Assembly (NCBI RefSeq): GCF_052113225.1
Contig: NZ_JBFRCT010000011.1
Coordinates: forward strand, 124,001 to 188,000
Direction: 5' to 3'
DNA length: 64,000 nt
DNA from: Pristimantibacillus sp052113225
Lineage (GTDB): Bacteria > Bacillota > Bacilli > Paenibacillales > Paenibacillaceae
Shown here: piece after piece, positions 1-7,732 of the stretch
Numbering within the stretch: the first letter of the stretch is position 1
How the letters are laid out: every line of letters begins with the position of its first letter
Program-made: the position numbers and the translations under genes
Notes under the pieces: model-generated
The model's input: the letters and a program-made list of their open reading frames with translations, nothing else
What the model was told of the DNA's origin: nothing
Database searches by the model: none

Positions 1-652
1 ACACGACAAGCGCTGGAATACCCCAAACACCCATCCCGAGGATTACGGCAATCATGACCTCGCCTGCGAAGATGTTACCGTAAAGACGCAAAGCAAGCGA
101 CAACGGTTTCGATACTTCTTTGATCAATGCGAGTGGCAGGAAGAGCCAATGCGGTTCTACATAGTGTTTCAGGTAATGCTTCGTGTTAAGTCGAAGACCT
201 TCGATATGCGTCAAGAGGATTACGATGATTGTCAAAGCACCTGTTACTGCAACATCCGCAGTTGGTGATTTCCACCATGCAATATGCGCTTCTTCCTCAC
301 CGCCCAGATCCAAGTTCATACCGAAGACAGTTGCACCGTGATGTGCTTCAGTGACAATACCAAGCGGCAGGCCAAGCATATCACCCACAAAAATATACAT
401 AATCAGGGTAAGACCGAGAATAAGGTATGGACGGCCTTTCTTGAGGTCCATAGACGTACCGATAATGTTCTGAACGAATTCGATAACCCACTCCAAGAAA
501 TTCTGAAGTTTCGTCGGATTCGTAACCGAGATGTTTCTCACTGCGAGCTTCGCGAGAACAAAGACAATGATGCTAGTGATCAAAATCATAGCGATTACGG
601 CCAAATCAAACTCAATTCCAGCTACATGAACGATAGGAGAAATATGATCCAT
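1..652 (-). CDS. atpB: ATP synthase F0 subunit a (partial, 3' end outside window)
   Basis: Subunit a of the membrane F0 sector, which forms the proton half-channels against the c-ring. The translation from ATG at 652 begins MDHISPIVHVAG and runs 217 codons to the window edge without a stop. Visible are several hydrophobic segments and the conserved helix LSLALRLYGNIFAGE, whose Arg is the essential proton-path arginine of this family. It lies 3 nt downstream of atpI, so the atp operon is read leftward and continues outside the window. The C-terminal helix is missing only because the window ends. Confidence 0.96.
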   Translation of the reverse strand, partial: MDHISPIVHVAGIEFDLAVIAMILITSIIVFVLAKLAVRNISVTNPTKLQNFLEWVIEFVQNIIGTSMDLKKGRPYLILGLTLIMYIFVGDMLGLPLGIVTEAHHGATVFGMNLDLGGEEEAHIAWWKSPTADVAVTGALTIIVILLTHIEGLRLNTKHYLKHYVEPHWLFLPLALIKEVSKPLSLALRLYGNIFAGEVMIAVILGMGVWGIPALVV

Positions 653-655
653 TAG

Positions 656-1063
656 TTATTTTTCACCCCTTTCATCGGTAGGATTTGACGCCATCAACTT
701 TCGTCTGGACAAAAATCCCAGTATGAGTGTTGCCAATTGTGCGACAAATAATCCGGCAACAGTCGCTGAAAGCTGAAACGTGTATGTTTGTGTCGCAATC
801 ACAACTGCCAATAACGCGATGCATGCGCGGGTGAAAAAGCCAATATTCATCCTTTTCGTACCTTGCACAGCAGCATTCGCCCCGATCTTCGTAACCTTCC
901 AGCCAAGCAGTCTAGCATTCACCAGACTGGCCGCTCCTCCGATCATAAGCCCGCCCCACCAGCTTTCATAGTCGGGCAGTAACGCCCAAGCGATACAGCA
1001 TAGGGACATGAATAAGAAAGTAACTCTTGTAACGGCTTTCAAGTGGGCCGACAAATCGTCCAT
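656..1063 (-). CDS. atpI: ATP synthase subunit I
   Basis: A 135-residue membrane protein with four hydrophobic segments and short basic loops, matching in size and position the AtpI proteins that precede atpB. AtpI is thought to help assemble the c-ring or supply Mg2+; that role is from the literature, not from this sequence. Its ATG overlaps the stop of the upstream gene by one base (TAATG) and atpB starts 3 nt after its stop, so translation is probably coupled. Family assignment rests on position and topology, because AtpI sequences diverge strongly. Confidence 0.85.
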   Translation of the reverse strand: MDDLSAHLKAVTRVTFLFMSLCCIAWALLPDYESWWGGLMIGGAASLVNARLLGWKVTKIGANAAVQGTKRMNIGFFTRACIALLAVVIATQTYTFQLSATVAGLFVAQLATLILGFLSRRKLMASNPTDERGEK

Positions 1064-1338
1064 TATTTCGCTTTGCCTCCCGCAAACGTCCGAATCAGGA
1101 ATATGACCGTAATGATGCCTATTGCAAGTCCCGCGACCAATCCAATAATGGAGTAGTATTCGGTACCGTTTGCAAGATCGGCTTTATGACCGAGCCAGTA
1201 GCCAAGCCCCAGACATGCGGCTAGATCGGCCCCAATAGTGCCGACCAATCCCATCGCTCTCCAAGGGTCGTCTCCGAAACTGCCATGATCCGACTTATTC
1301 TGATTCTCTTTAGACGGTTGTTCTTTGGATGGATCCAT
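1063..1338 (-). CDS. atpZ: AtpZ/AtpI-family small membrane protein
   Basis: A 91-residue protein with a polar N-terminus (about residues 1-27, rich in K, E, Q, N) followed by two transmembrane helices (about 32-52 and 63-85) joined by a short charged loop. This is the layout of the AtpZ/AtpI family of F0 accessory proteins, which lie at the head of atp operons. It is the first gene of the atp operon here and is coupled to atpI by a TAATG overlap. The 188 bases upstream separate it from wecB and probably contain the atp promoter; I did not find an unambiguous -35/-10 pair. Confidence 0.8.
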   Translation of the reverse strand: MDPSKEQPSKENQNKSDHGSFGDDPWRAMGLVGTIGADLAACLGLGYWLGHKADLANGTEYYSIIGLVAGLAIGIITVIFLIRTFAGGKAK

Positions 1339-1428
1339 GCAGAATCACTCCAAAACTCTCATTTATTTTATCGAAGCTGTTAAACTTTTGTCAATTCATT
1401 TAAATTCAAACATTTAGTGAACAGCGGC

Positions 1429-1459
1429 CCGAAAATCCTTGTAAATAAAGGATTTTCCG
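1429..1459 (-). terminator. possible terminator hairpin after wecB
   Basis: A 12-bp perfect stem (CCGAAAATCCTT / AAGGATTTTCCG) with a 7-nt loop lies between the wecB stop and the atpZ start. There is no clean T-run on either strand, so it may be a weak terminator, an mRNA-stabilising hairpin or part of the atp leader. Confidence 0.4.
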
Positions 1460-1526
1460 AACGCTAAACCGTACAGTACCACTGTATGCTGTATATTGCT
1501 TATCTAGCAGCTGTCCGCTTGTGAAA

Positions 1527-2675
1527 CTATGAACGTTGTGTGAACGTCTCAGGCCGCTCGCTAGTTCTGCCAAAATGATGCAAAATCGCTTGTACAATGC
1601 GGACGGAAGCTTGTCCGTCACCGTAAGGATTGGCAGATTTGCTCATTTTTTCGTACAAGGCAGCATCATTAAGGAGCGCACGTGCACGGCTGTATACTTG
1701 CTCTTCATCCGTACCTACCAGCTCAAGTGTTCCCGCCTCGATACCTTCTGGACGCTCTGTTGTATCACGAAGCACAAGTGTCGGCACGCCAAAGGACGGT
1801 GCTTCTTCCTGCAAACCGCCAGAATCCGTCAAAATCATATACGCATGAGGATAAAAGTTATGGAATTCAAATACATCAAGCGGCTCAATCAATTGAATAC
1901 GCGGATGATTGCCTAGAATTTCGTTAGCTGGTTCTCTAACAGCAGGGTTCGGATGAACCGCGTACACGATCGCTACATCTTCATGCTCGTCAGCAATTCG
2001 TTTCACGGCGCGGAAAATATTACGATGAGGCTCGCCAAGCGCTTCCCGGCGATGTGCTGTCATCAGAATCATACGTTTGCCCTTCGCCCATTCAATAACG
2101 GGATGAGAGAATGATGGATCTACTGTGTATTGGAATACGTCAGTTGCCGTATTGCCAGTCACATAGATCGAAGCTTCTGACTTGTTCTCTTTGCGCAGAT
2201 TGCCTGCCGACCATTCCGTAGGGGCAAAATGAACATCCGACAGCACGCCTGCCAGCTGGCGGTTCATCTCTTCCGGATATGGCGAGAGCTTATTCCATGT
2301 GCGAAGACCAGCTTCGACATGACCAACTTGAATCTGCTTCAGGAAGGAAGCGTAGCTGGCGAGAAATGTCGTCTGCGTGTCGCCATGCACAAGCACGATA
2401 TCCGGCTTTGCTTCCGTAAGCACAGGATCAAGACCTTCTAGAACACGGACGGTCGTCTCTGTCAGTGTCTGGCGGTCTTTCATGACATTCAGATCATAGT
2501 TGGGCTGAATCTCAAAGAAATCAAGCACTTGGTCCAGCATTTGGCGGTGCTGTGCCGTTACACATACGATCGACTCGATCTGATCAGAGTGCTTGTTTAA
2601 TTCCAGCACGAGCGGAGCCATCTTTACAGCTTCCGGACGGGTACCAAAAATCGTCATTACTTTCAGTTTGGACAA
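1527..2675 (-). CDS. wecB: UDP-N-acetylglucosamine 2-epimerase (non-hydrolysing)
   Basis: Interconverts UDP-GlcNAc and UDP-ManNAc, supplying ManNAc for teichoic-acid linkage units or surface polysaccharides. The 382-residue length is typical. The N-terminus carries the family motif FGTRPEA (about residues 10-16), and the C-terminal half has the TDSGGLQEE nucleotide-binding segment and a GVPTLVLR strand, as in MnaA/WecB proteins. Translation probably starts at a TTG (2675), which has AGGAGTGA 7 nt upstream; an internal ATG at codon 7 is the alternative. It follows upp on the same strand, and the gap between them is filled by three copies of a hairpin repeat whose last copy abuts this Shine-Dalgarno. 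Confidence 0.95.
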   Translation of the reverse strand: MSKLKVMTIFGTRPEAVKMAPLVLELNKHSDQIESIVCVTAQHRQMLDQVLDFFEIQPNYDLNVMKDRQTLTETTVRVLEGLDPVLTEAKPDIVLVHGDTQTTFLASYASFLKQIQVGHVEAGLRTWNKLSPYPEEMNRQLAGVLSDVHFAPTEWSAGNLRKENKSEASIYVTGNTATDVFQYTVDPSFSHPVIEWAKGKRMILMTAHRREALGEPHRNIFRAVKRIADEHEDVAIVYAVHPNPAVREPANEILGNHPRIQLIEPLDVFEFHNFYPHAYMILTDSGGLQEEAPSFGVPTLVLRDTTERPEGIEAGTLELVGTDEEQVYSRARALLNDAALYEKMSKSANPYGDGQASVRIVQAILHHFGRTSERPETFTQRS

Positions 2676-2690
2676 AAAGACTCACTCCTA

Positions 2691-2880
2691 AAATGAATAG
2701 TTGCCTAAATAGCTCGTTTAAAGAGCGATTTGTGACAATTCATACTTCGAAAGCATTAAATGGTGACCTAAAGAGCTCTTTTAGAGCGAATTTGTTACAA
2801 TTCATACCTCGTAAGCATCAAATAGTTGCCTAAATAGCTCGTTTAGCGAGCGATTTGCGACAATTCATACTTCGTAAGCA
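2691..2880. repeat. three tandem copies of a ~62-bp hairpin repeat
   Basis: Three imperfect copies (about 2691-2756, 2757-2818, 2819-2880). Read with the minus-strand genes, each unit is TGCTTACGAAGTATGAATTG, then an inverted repeat of about 20 bp (arms like CAAATCGCTCG / CGAGCTATTTAG), then TTTAGG. Loop and stem bases vary while the TGCTTACGAAG head is conserved. Related copies occur at 7557-7625 and 46583-46738. The copy nearest wecB ends in TTTTAGGAG, which supplies the wecB ribosome-binding site. Confidence 0.85.
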
Positions 2881-2903
2881 ACGCCTATTTTTGTTTGCTT
2901 ATA

Positions 2904-3533
2904 TTAATTCGTGCCGAACAATCGGTCACCGGCATCGCCGAGACCTGGCACGATGTAGCCTTTTTCATTCAAGGCATCATCCAATGCGGCCAAATAAATA
3001 TCAATGTCAGGATGAGCATCCTGTACCGCTTTCACACCTTCCGGGGCTGCAATAAGGCACATCAGCCTTATTTGATCACACCCGCGCTTCTTCAGCGAGT
3101 TGATAGCTGCAATAGCAGAGCCGCCTGTAGCAAGCATCGGATCGATAACAATCAGTTGGCGATTAGCTGCGTCTGTCGGCAAATTAATGTAATATTCCAA
3201 AGGCTGAAGTGTTTCGTGGTCACGGACAAGGCCGATATGACCAACCTTTGCAGCCGGAATCAGCTTCAGCATCCCTTCCACCATACCAAGTCCCGCTCGC
3301 AGGATCGGAATAAGTCCAAGCATCCGACCGGATACGACTTTTGCTTCCGTAGTTGCGACTGGCGTCTCAACCGTAATGGTATCAAGGGGTATATCTCTTG
3401 TAATTTCATAAGCCATCAAGGTGGCTACTTCGTCAACCAGTTCACGAAAATCCTTCGTATTGGTATCTTTGTTTCTAATAAAGGTCAGCTTATGCTGAAT
3501 CAATGGATGGTCGCATATAACCACTTTGCTCAT
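2904..3533 (-). CDS. upp: uracil phosphoribosyltransferase
   Basis: Salvages uracil with PRPP to give UMP. The 209-residue length is standard. The PRPP-binding loop LIVIDPMLATGGSAI (about residues 123-137) and the C-terminal YIVPGLGDAGDRLFGT uracil-binding segment are intact. ATG at 3533 is preceded by an AGGAGG-like site. In Bacillus upp follows glyA directly; here an opp operon separates the two and ends in its own terminator, so upp probably has its own promoter in the 170-base gap 3534-3706. Confidence 0.97.
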   Translation of the reverse strand: MSKVVICDHPLIQHKLTFIRNKDTNTKDFRELVDEVATLMAYEITRDIPLDTITVETPVATTEAKVVSGRMLGLIPILRAGLGMVEGMLKLIPAAKVGHIGLVRDHETLQPLEYYINLPTDAANRQLIVIDPMLATGGSAIAAINSLKKRGCDQIRLMCLIAAPEGVKAVQDAHPDIDIYLAALDDALNEKGYIVPGLGDAGDRLFGTN

Positions 3534-3658
3534 GGAGCGTAATTCCTCCTGTTTGAAAATGTTATCCCTATAGTCTTGGACACAATCCCGTTAATTATAT
3601 CACTCTGCCCCCTCTGATGCATCCAGAGTTTTATGGCTATATAAAGACAGATTTACCA

Positions 3659-3700
3659 CAAAAAAAAAGGACGAAACAGAAGTAACTTCTGCTTCGTCCT
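3659..3700 (-). terminator. rho-independent terminator of the opp operon
   Basis: On the minus strand a stem GGACGAAGCAGAAGT/ACTTCTGTTTCGTCC is followed by a run of nine T, directly after the oppF stop. Confidence 0.93.
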
Positions 3701-3706
3701 GTAAAA

Positions 3707-4669
3707 TTATACCGATGCGTAGTGACAAGAAGCATAATGCCCCTTTTTCACCTCTACCAGCTTAGGTTCAACTGTCTTACATTTATCCGTTGCCATCGGG
3801 CAGCGAGTATGGAATTGACAGCCTGAAGGCGGATTAATCGGGCTCGGCAAATCGCCGGTCAGCACAATTCGCTCCCGGGTTGCTTCGATTTCTGGATCTG
3901 GAATCGGATTAGCCGAAAGCAGAGCGCGTGTATACGGATGCGCTGGGCTGCCATACAGCTCGCTGCTCTCCGCAAGCTCAACGATTTTACCCAAGTACAT
4001 AACTGCAACACGGTCACTGATATGCTTAACCATCGACAAGTCATGAGCAATGAACAAGTAAGTCAGGCCCATTTTGCGCTGCAAATCCTGCATCAGGTTA
4101 ACGACCTGTGCTTGGATCGATACGTCAAGCGCCGAGATTGGCTCGTCCGCGATAATAAACTTCGGGTCGACCGCAAGTGCGCGGGCAATACCAATACGCT
4201 GACGCTGGCCGCCTGAGAACTCATGAGGGTAACGGGTAGCGTGGTCAGGATTTAGACCTACCAGATCAAGAAGGTCCTCAACTCTCCGTTTACGCTCTGC
4301 ACGGCTTGCTGCCAAACCATGAATATCAAGCGCCTCGCCGATTACATCGGTAATCGTCATCCGTGGGTTAAGCGATGCGTACGGGTCCTGGAAAATCATC
4401 TGCATATCACGGCGCATTTGCTTGAGCTTAGCGCCTTTCAGTTTGTAGATATCTTCACCGTTAAACGTGACACTGCCGCTGGTTGGCTCGTACAAACGCA
4501 AGATCGTACGTCCTGCCGTCGATTTGCCGCAGCCGGATTCGCCAACGACACCAACCGTCTCGCCTTTTGCGATAGAGAAGTCGATCTCGTTGACCGCCTT
4601 CAGAATATTGCCTCCGCCCAAGTTAAAGAACTTGCGCAGATTATTAACCTTTACTAACGGCTCACTCAT
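3707..4669 (-). CDS. oppF: oligopeptide ABC transporter ATP-binding protein OppF
   Basis: Second ATPase of the peptide importer. In 320 residues it shows Walker A GESGCGKST (about 43-51), the Q-loop in MIFQDPYASLNPR, signature SGGQRQRIGIARAL (about 152-165), Walker B IIADEPISALD and the switch H in LFIAHDL, then the C-terminal oligopeptide-transporter extension with a Cys cluster (GCQFHTRCP...C...C), which often binds an Fe-S cluster in this family. Its ATG overlaps the oppD stop by 4 nt (ATGA). Last gene of oppABCDF, followed by a strong terminator. Confidence 0.95.
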   Translation of the reverse strand: MSEPLVKVNNLRKFFNLGGGNILKAVNEIDFSIAKGETVGVVGESGCGKSTAGRTILRLYEPTSGSVTFNGEDIYKLKGAKLKQMRRDMQMIFQDPYASLNPRMTITDVIGEALDIHGLAASRAERKRRVEDLLDLVGLNPDHATRYPHEFSGGQRQRIGIARALAVDPKFIIADEPISALDVSIQAQVVNLMQDLQRKMGLTYLFIAHDLSMVKHISDRVAVMYLGKIVELAESSELYGSPAHPYTRALLSANPIPDPEIEATRERIVLTGDLPSPINPPSGCQFHTRCPMATDKCKTVEPKLVEVKKGHYASCHYASV

Positions 4670-5673
4670 ACGGATACCTCCTGTTTCGCAGGCTTCGCGT
4701 ATGGATGTGCCATCCAGCAGGCCGAAGTATGTGACTCATTGCCGTCTACCGGCAGAAGCTCCGGATCATTGTCAATGCAGACACGCATCGCTTCATCACA
4801 ACGCGCGCAGAAGCTGCAGCCAGCCGGCGGCTTGATCAGATCCGGCGGTGTACCAAAGATCGGAATAAGCGGCTCATCTTTTCTCTGGTCAAGACGAGGC
4901 ACAGAACGAAGCAGACCTTTTGTATAAGGATGCTTCGGATTTTTAAAGATCTCCCATTTCGTGCCGCTCTCTACAACTTTACCTGCATACATAACAATAA
5001 CGCGATCGCAAATATCCGCTACTACGCCAAGGTCATGCGTAATCAGGATAATCGATGTGCCCATACGCTCCTGCAGATCTTTCATCACGCGCAGGATTTG
5101 CGCCTGAATCGTAACGTCAAGCGCTGTTGTTGGCTCATCCGCAATAAGAAGCGAAGGATTACATGCAAGCGCAATGGCAATCATGCCACGCTGACGCATA
5201 CCACCGGAGAACTCATGCGGGTATTGGTTAAAGCGTGCTGCAGGGTTTGGAATACCAACGAGACTCAGCATTTCTATTGCACGAGCACGAGCAGCCGAAG
5301 CGCTCATGTTTTGATGCTTGATAAGACCTTCTGTAATTTGACGGCCAATTGTAAGCGTTGGGTTAAGCGAAGTCATTGGATCCTGGAAGATCATACCCAT
5401 CTCTTTACCGCGGATGTTCTCCATCTCTTTGGCCGTCTTCGACAAGATTTCTTGTCCTTTGAACATAATCGAACCGCTTGTCATGGCAGGCGGGCTTGGG
5501 ATAAGGCGCATCAGCGTTTGAGCTGTTACGGATTTACCACAGCCGGACTCACCAACGATTGCTACTGCTTCGCCTTTATTTATATGAAAGTTAACACCGC
5601 GTACTGCTTGTACAGTACCGCCGCGAACTTTGAAATTAACACGAAGATCATTCACTTCGAGCAAACGTTCCAT
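4666..5673 (-). CDS. oppD: oligopeptide ABC transporter ATP-binding protein OppD
   Basis: First ATPase of the peptide importer, 335 residues. Walker A GESGCGKSV (about 40-48), Q-loop MIFQDPMTSLNPT, signature FSGGMRQRGMIAIAL, Walker B LLIADEPTTALD and switch H LITHDLGVV are all present, followed by the oligo/dipeptide C-terminal domain with the GCSFCARC cysteines. Signature LSGGQ is FSGGM, as is usual for OppD. It starts 11 nt after oppC and overlaps oppF by 4 nt, so the pair is translationally coupled. Confidence 0.95.
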   Translation of the reverse strand: MERLLEVNDLRVNFKVRGGTVQAVRGVNFHINKGEAVAIVGESGCGKSVTAQTLMRLIPSPPAMTSGSIMFKGQEILSKTAKEMENIRGKEMGMIFQDPMTSLNPTLTIGRQITEGLIKHQNMSASAARARAIEMLSLVGIPNPAARFNQYPHEFSGGMRQRGMIAIALACNPSLLIADEPTTALDVTIQAQILRVMKDLQERMGTSIILITHDLGVVADICDRVIVMYAGKVVESGTKWEIFKNPKHPYTKGLLRSVPRLDQRKDEPLIPIFGTPPDLIKPPAGCSFCARCDEAMRVCIDNDPELLPVDGNESHTSACWMAHPYAKPAKQEVSV

Positions 5674-5684
5674 TGTTGCACCTC

Positions 5685-6608
5685 CTACTTTTTCATCTTC
5701 GGATCAAGTGCGTCACGCAGACCATCACCGAAAATATTAAAGCAAAGCATGGTCAAGCTGATCAGCGTTGCCGGGAACAGCATACGCCATGGATATACAG
5801 TCATCGCCTTAATGGCGTCATTAATCAAAGTACCAAGTGACGCGGCCGGCGATTGAACGCCAAGACCAAGGAAGCTCAGGAATGCTTCCGCGAAAATTGC
5901 GTTTGGCACCGTCATCGTAATCGTAACGATAATCGGACCCATCGCATTAGGGATCAAATGTTTAAGTAAAATACGTGACGGGCCTGCACCAAGGGAACGT
6001 GCCGCCAGGACATACTCTTGATTTTTCAGCTGCATAATTTGACCGCGGACGATCCACGCCATATTAATCCAGCCGGTAATACTTAAAGCTACGATAATGG
6101 TAAACATGCTCGGTTCCATAACAACGATAAGCAGGATAACGACGAGCAAGCTTGGAATCGAGTATAAAATTTCACAGAAACGGTTCAGAACTTCGTCGAC
6201 TTTACCACCGAAATAACCCATAATCCCGCCCATAATGACACCAACAACGAGGTCAACTAGAGCGGCATAAATACCAACTTGAAGGGAAATGCCCGAGCCC
6301 ATCCAGGTTCTTGAAAACATATCACGGCCAAGACTATCCGTTCCGAACCAATGGTCCGAGGAAGGAGCCATGTTTGTTGATTGAAGATCCTGCGTCCTAT
6401 AATCATGTGTTGCAATCAATTGGCCAAAGATCGTCACGAGGATGATAAAGGCTAATATCCAAAGGCTGATCATCGCCATACGGTTAGTTTTCAGGCGCAG
6501 CCAAGCGTCCTTCCAAGCAGAAATACTCTCTCGGACAACGACCTCGCCTTGCTTCTCATCTTGGCTCAGCTTCTCGAAATCACTAGGTGTAAGTGTTTGT
6601 TCCTTCAT
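5685..6608 (-). CDS. oppC: oligopeptide ABC transporter permease OppC
   Basis: Inner-membrane permease of 307 residues with an N-terminal cytoplasmic tail (about 1-37), one TM helix, the GTDSLGRDMFSR motif typical of OppC/DppC, and five further TM helices. The EAA-type loop (EYVLAARSLGAGPSRILLKHLIPN, read as two adjacent parts) contacts the ATPases. Its ATG overlaps the oppB stop by 4 nt (ATGA). Works with OppB as the translocation channel. Confidence 0.95.
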   Translation of the reverse strand: MKEQTLTPSDFEKLSQDEKQGEVVVRESISAWKDAWLRLKTNRMAMISLWILAFIILVTIFGQLIATHDYRTQDLQSTNMAPSSDHWFGTDSLGRDMFSRTWMGSGISLQVGIYAALVDLVVGVIMGGIMGYFGGKVDEVLNRFCEILYSIPSLLVVILLIVVMEPSMFTIIVALSITGWINMAWIVRGQIMQLKNQEYVLAARSLGAGPSRILLKHLIPNAMGPIIVTITMTVPNAIFAEAFLSFLGLGVQSPAASLGTLINDAIKAMTVYPWRMLFPATLISLTMLCFNIFGDGLRDALDPKMKK

Positions 6609-7543
6609 CTATTAGCCCCCTTCCCGCGACTTAATTTAATACGTGGATCTACAAAGCCGTAAGCGATATCCGTCAGGAAACGTGCCAGCATAAGGATTAC
6701 AGCATAGAACAGCGTCAGGCCCATAATGAGCGTGTAATCGCGGTTCGTAATACTGTTGACGAAAAATTTACCCAAGCCGCCGATACCGAAAATTTGCTCG
6801 ATTACTACAGAGCCTGTAATAATGTTCGCCGTCATCGGACCAATATAAGTAACTACCGGCAGGATCGCATTACGAAGGGCATGGCGAACCAGGATAACAC
6901 GGCCGGACAAGCCTTTCGCACGGGCTGTCTTCATGTAATCGGCACTAAGCACCTCGAGCATGCTTGAACGTACAAGTCGCGCGATAAATGCAGCCGGAAG
7001 GAACGACAATGCCAGTACCGGCATAATAAAGTCGGTCGGGTCATTCAAGCCTGCTACGTCTAGTACACGCAATTTGACGCCAAATATCCACTGTAAGCCT
7101 GTAGCAACAACAAAGTTTGGAATCGATACGCCAATTACAGCAATCAAAATCGTAAAGCCATCAAGAAACTTGCGGTGGTTAAGCGCAGCAATCAAACCAA
7201 ACAGCACACCTGCTGCAACCGCCACGATAATGGCGAATATCCCGATTTGAAGCGAGTAAATAAATCCGGTCTTAATAATATCAATAACGGTAACATACTG
7301 TTGCTTCATGGACGTTCCAAGGTCAAAGTGAATCAGGTTGTTCATGTAATGCAAATATTGAACGCCCAGCGGATCATTAAGTCCATATTCCTCATTCAAG
7401 CGTTCTTGGATGGCAGCAGGAATATTTTTCTCACTTTGAAACGGGTTGCCCGGAATGGCCTTCATCAGAAAAAAAGTGGCCGAAGCCAGCACGAAGATCG
7501 AAACGAGCATGAACAACAGTTTCTGAAGAACGTAACGAACCAA
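6605..7543 (-). CDS. oppB: oligopeptide ABC transporter permease OppB
   Basis: Inner-membrane permease of 312 residues with six predicted TM helices, the N-terminal AIPGNPF segment and an EAA-type loop (DYMKTARAKGLSGR) typical of OppB/DppB. The start must be the TTG at 7543: an in-frame TAG lies 6 nt upstream and GGAGGTG is about 11 nt upstream. The leader between oppA and oppB contains a hairpin repeat running into this Shine-Dalgarno and a separate long hairpin after oppA, so expression of oppB relative to oppA may be set post-transcriptionally. Confidence 0.95.
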   Translation of the reverse strand: MVRYVLQKLLFMLVSIFVLASATFFLMKAIPGNPFQSEKNIPAAIQERLNEEYGLNDPLGVQYLHYMNNLIHFDLGTSMKQQYVTVIDIIKTGFIYSLQIGIFAIIVAVAAGVLFGLIAALNHRKFLDGFTILIAVIGVSIPNFVVATGLQWIFGVKLRVLDVAGLNDPTDFIMPVLALSFLPAAFIARLVRSSMLEVLSADYMKTARAKGLSGRVILVRHALRNAILPVVTYIGPMTANIITGSVVIEQIFGIGGLGKFFVNSITNRDYTLIMGLTLFYAVILMLARFLTDIAYGFVDPRIKLSRGKGANR

Positions 7544-7556
7544 ACGCTATGGCACC

Positions 7557-7625
7557 TCCTAAAATAAATGATCACCCAAATAGCCATGTTTAGAGCTATT
7601 GTGATGATTCATTACTACGTAAGCA
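7557..7625. repeat. single copy of the hairpin repeat family, upstream of oppB
   Basis: Read on the minus strand: GCTTTGCTTACGTAGTAATG, then an inverted repeat built from AATCATCACAATAGCTC / CATGGCTATTTGGGTGATCATT, then TTTTAGGAGG, the oppB ribosome-binding site. It has the same head, hairpin and tail architecture as 2691-2880 and 46583-46738, but different stem bases. Confidence 0.75.
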
Positions 7626-7675
7626 AAGCTTTCAAAAATTAAAATCCTTTAACTTACGAAAGTAAAAAGTGAAAG

Positions 7676-7710
7676 GGGATATATGCAGTCTCAATGGCCG
7701 CATATATCCC
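7676..7710 (-). terminator. intercistronic hairpin between oppA and oppB
   Basis: An 11-bp perfect stem (GGGATATATGC / GCATATATCCC) with a 13-nt loop lies just after the oppA stop. Only a short pyrimidine stretch follows, so partial termination or protection of the oppA message is more likely than full termination. This is a common way to make binding protein in excess over permease. Confidence 0.6.
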
Positions 7711-7732
7711 GCATTCCGTAACGAGCAGTTAA

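Noticed and set aside
2691..2880. Tandem repeat read as a terminator cluster for upp
   Set aside because: No T-runs follow the stems, and identical end motifs recur at two other loci directly before start codons.
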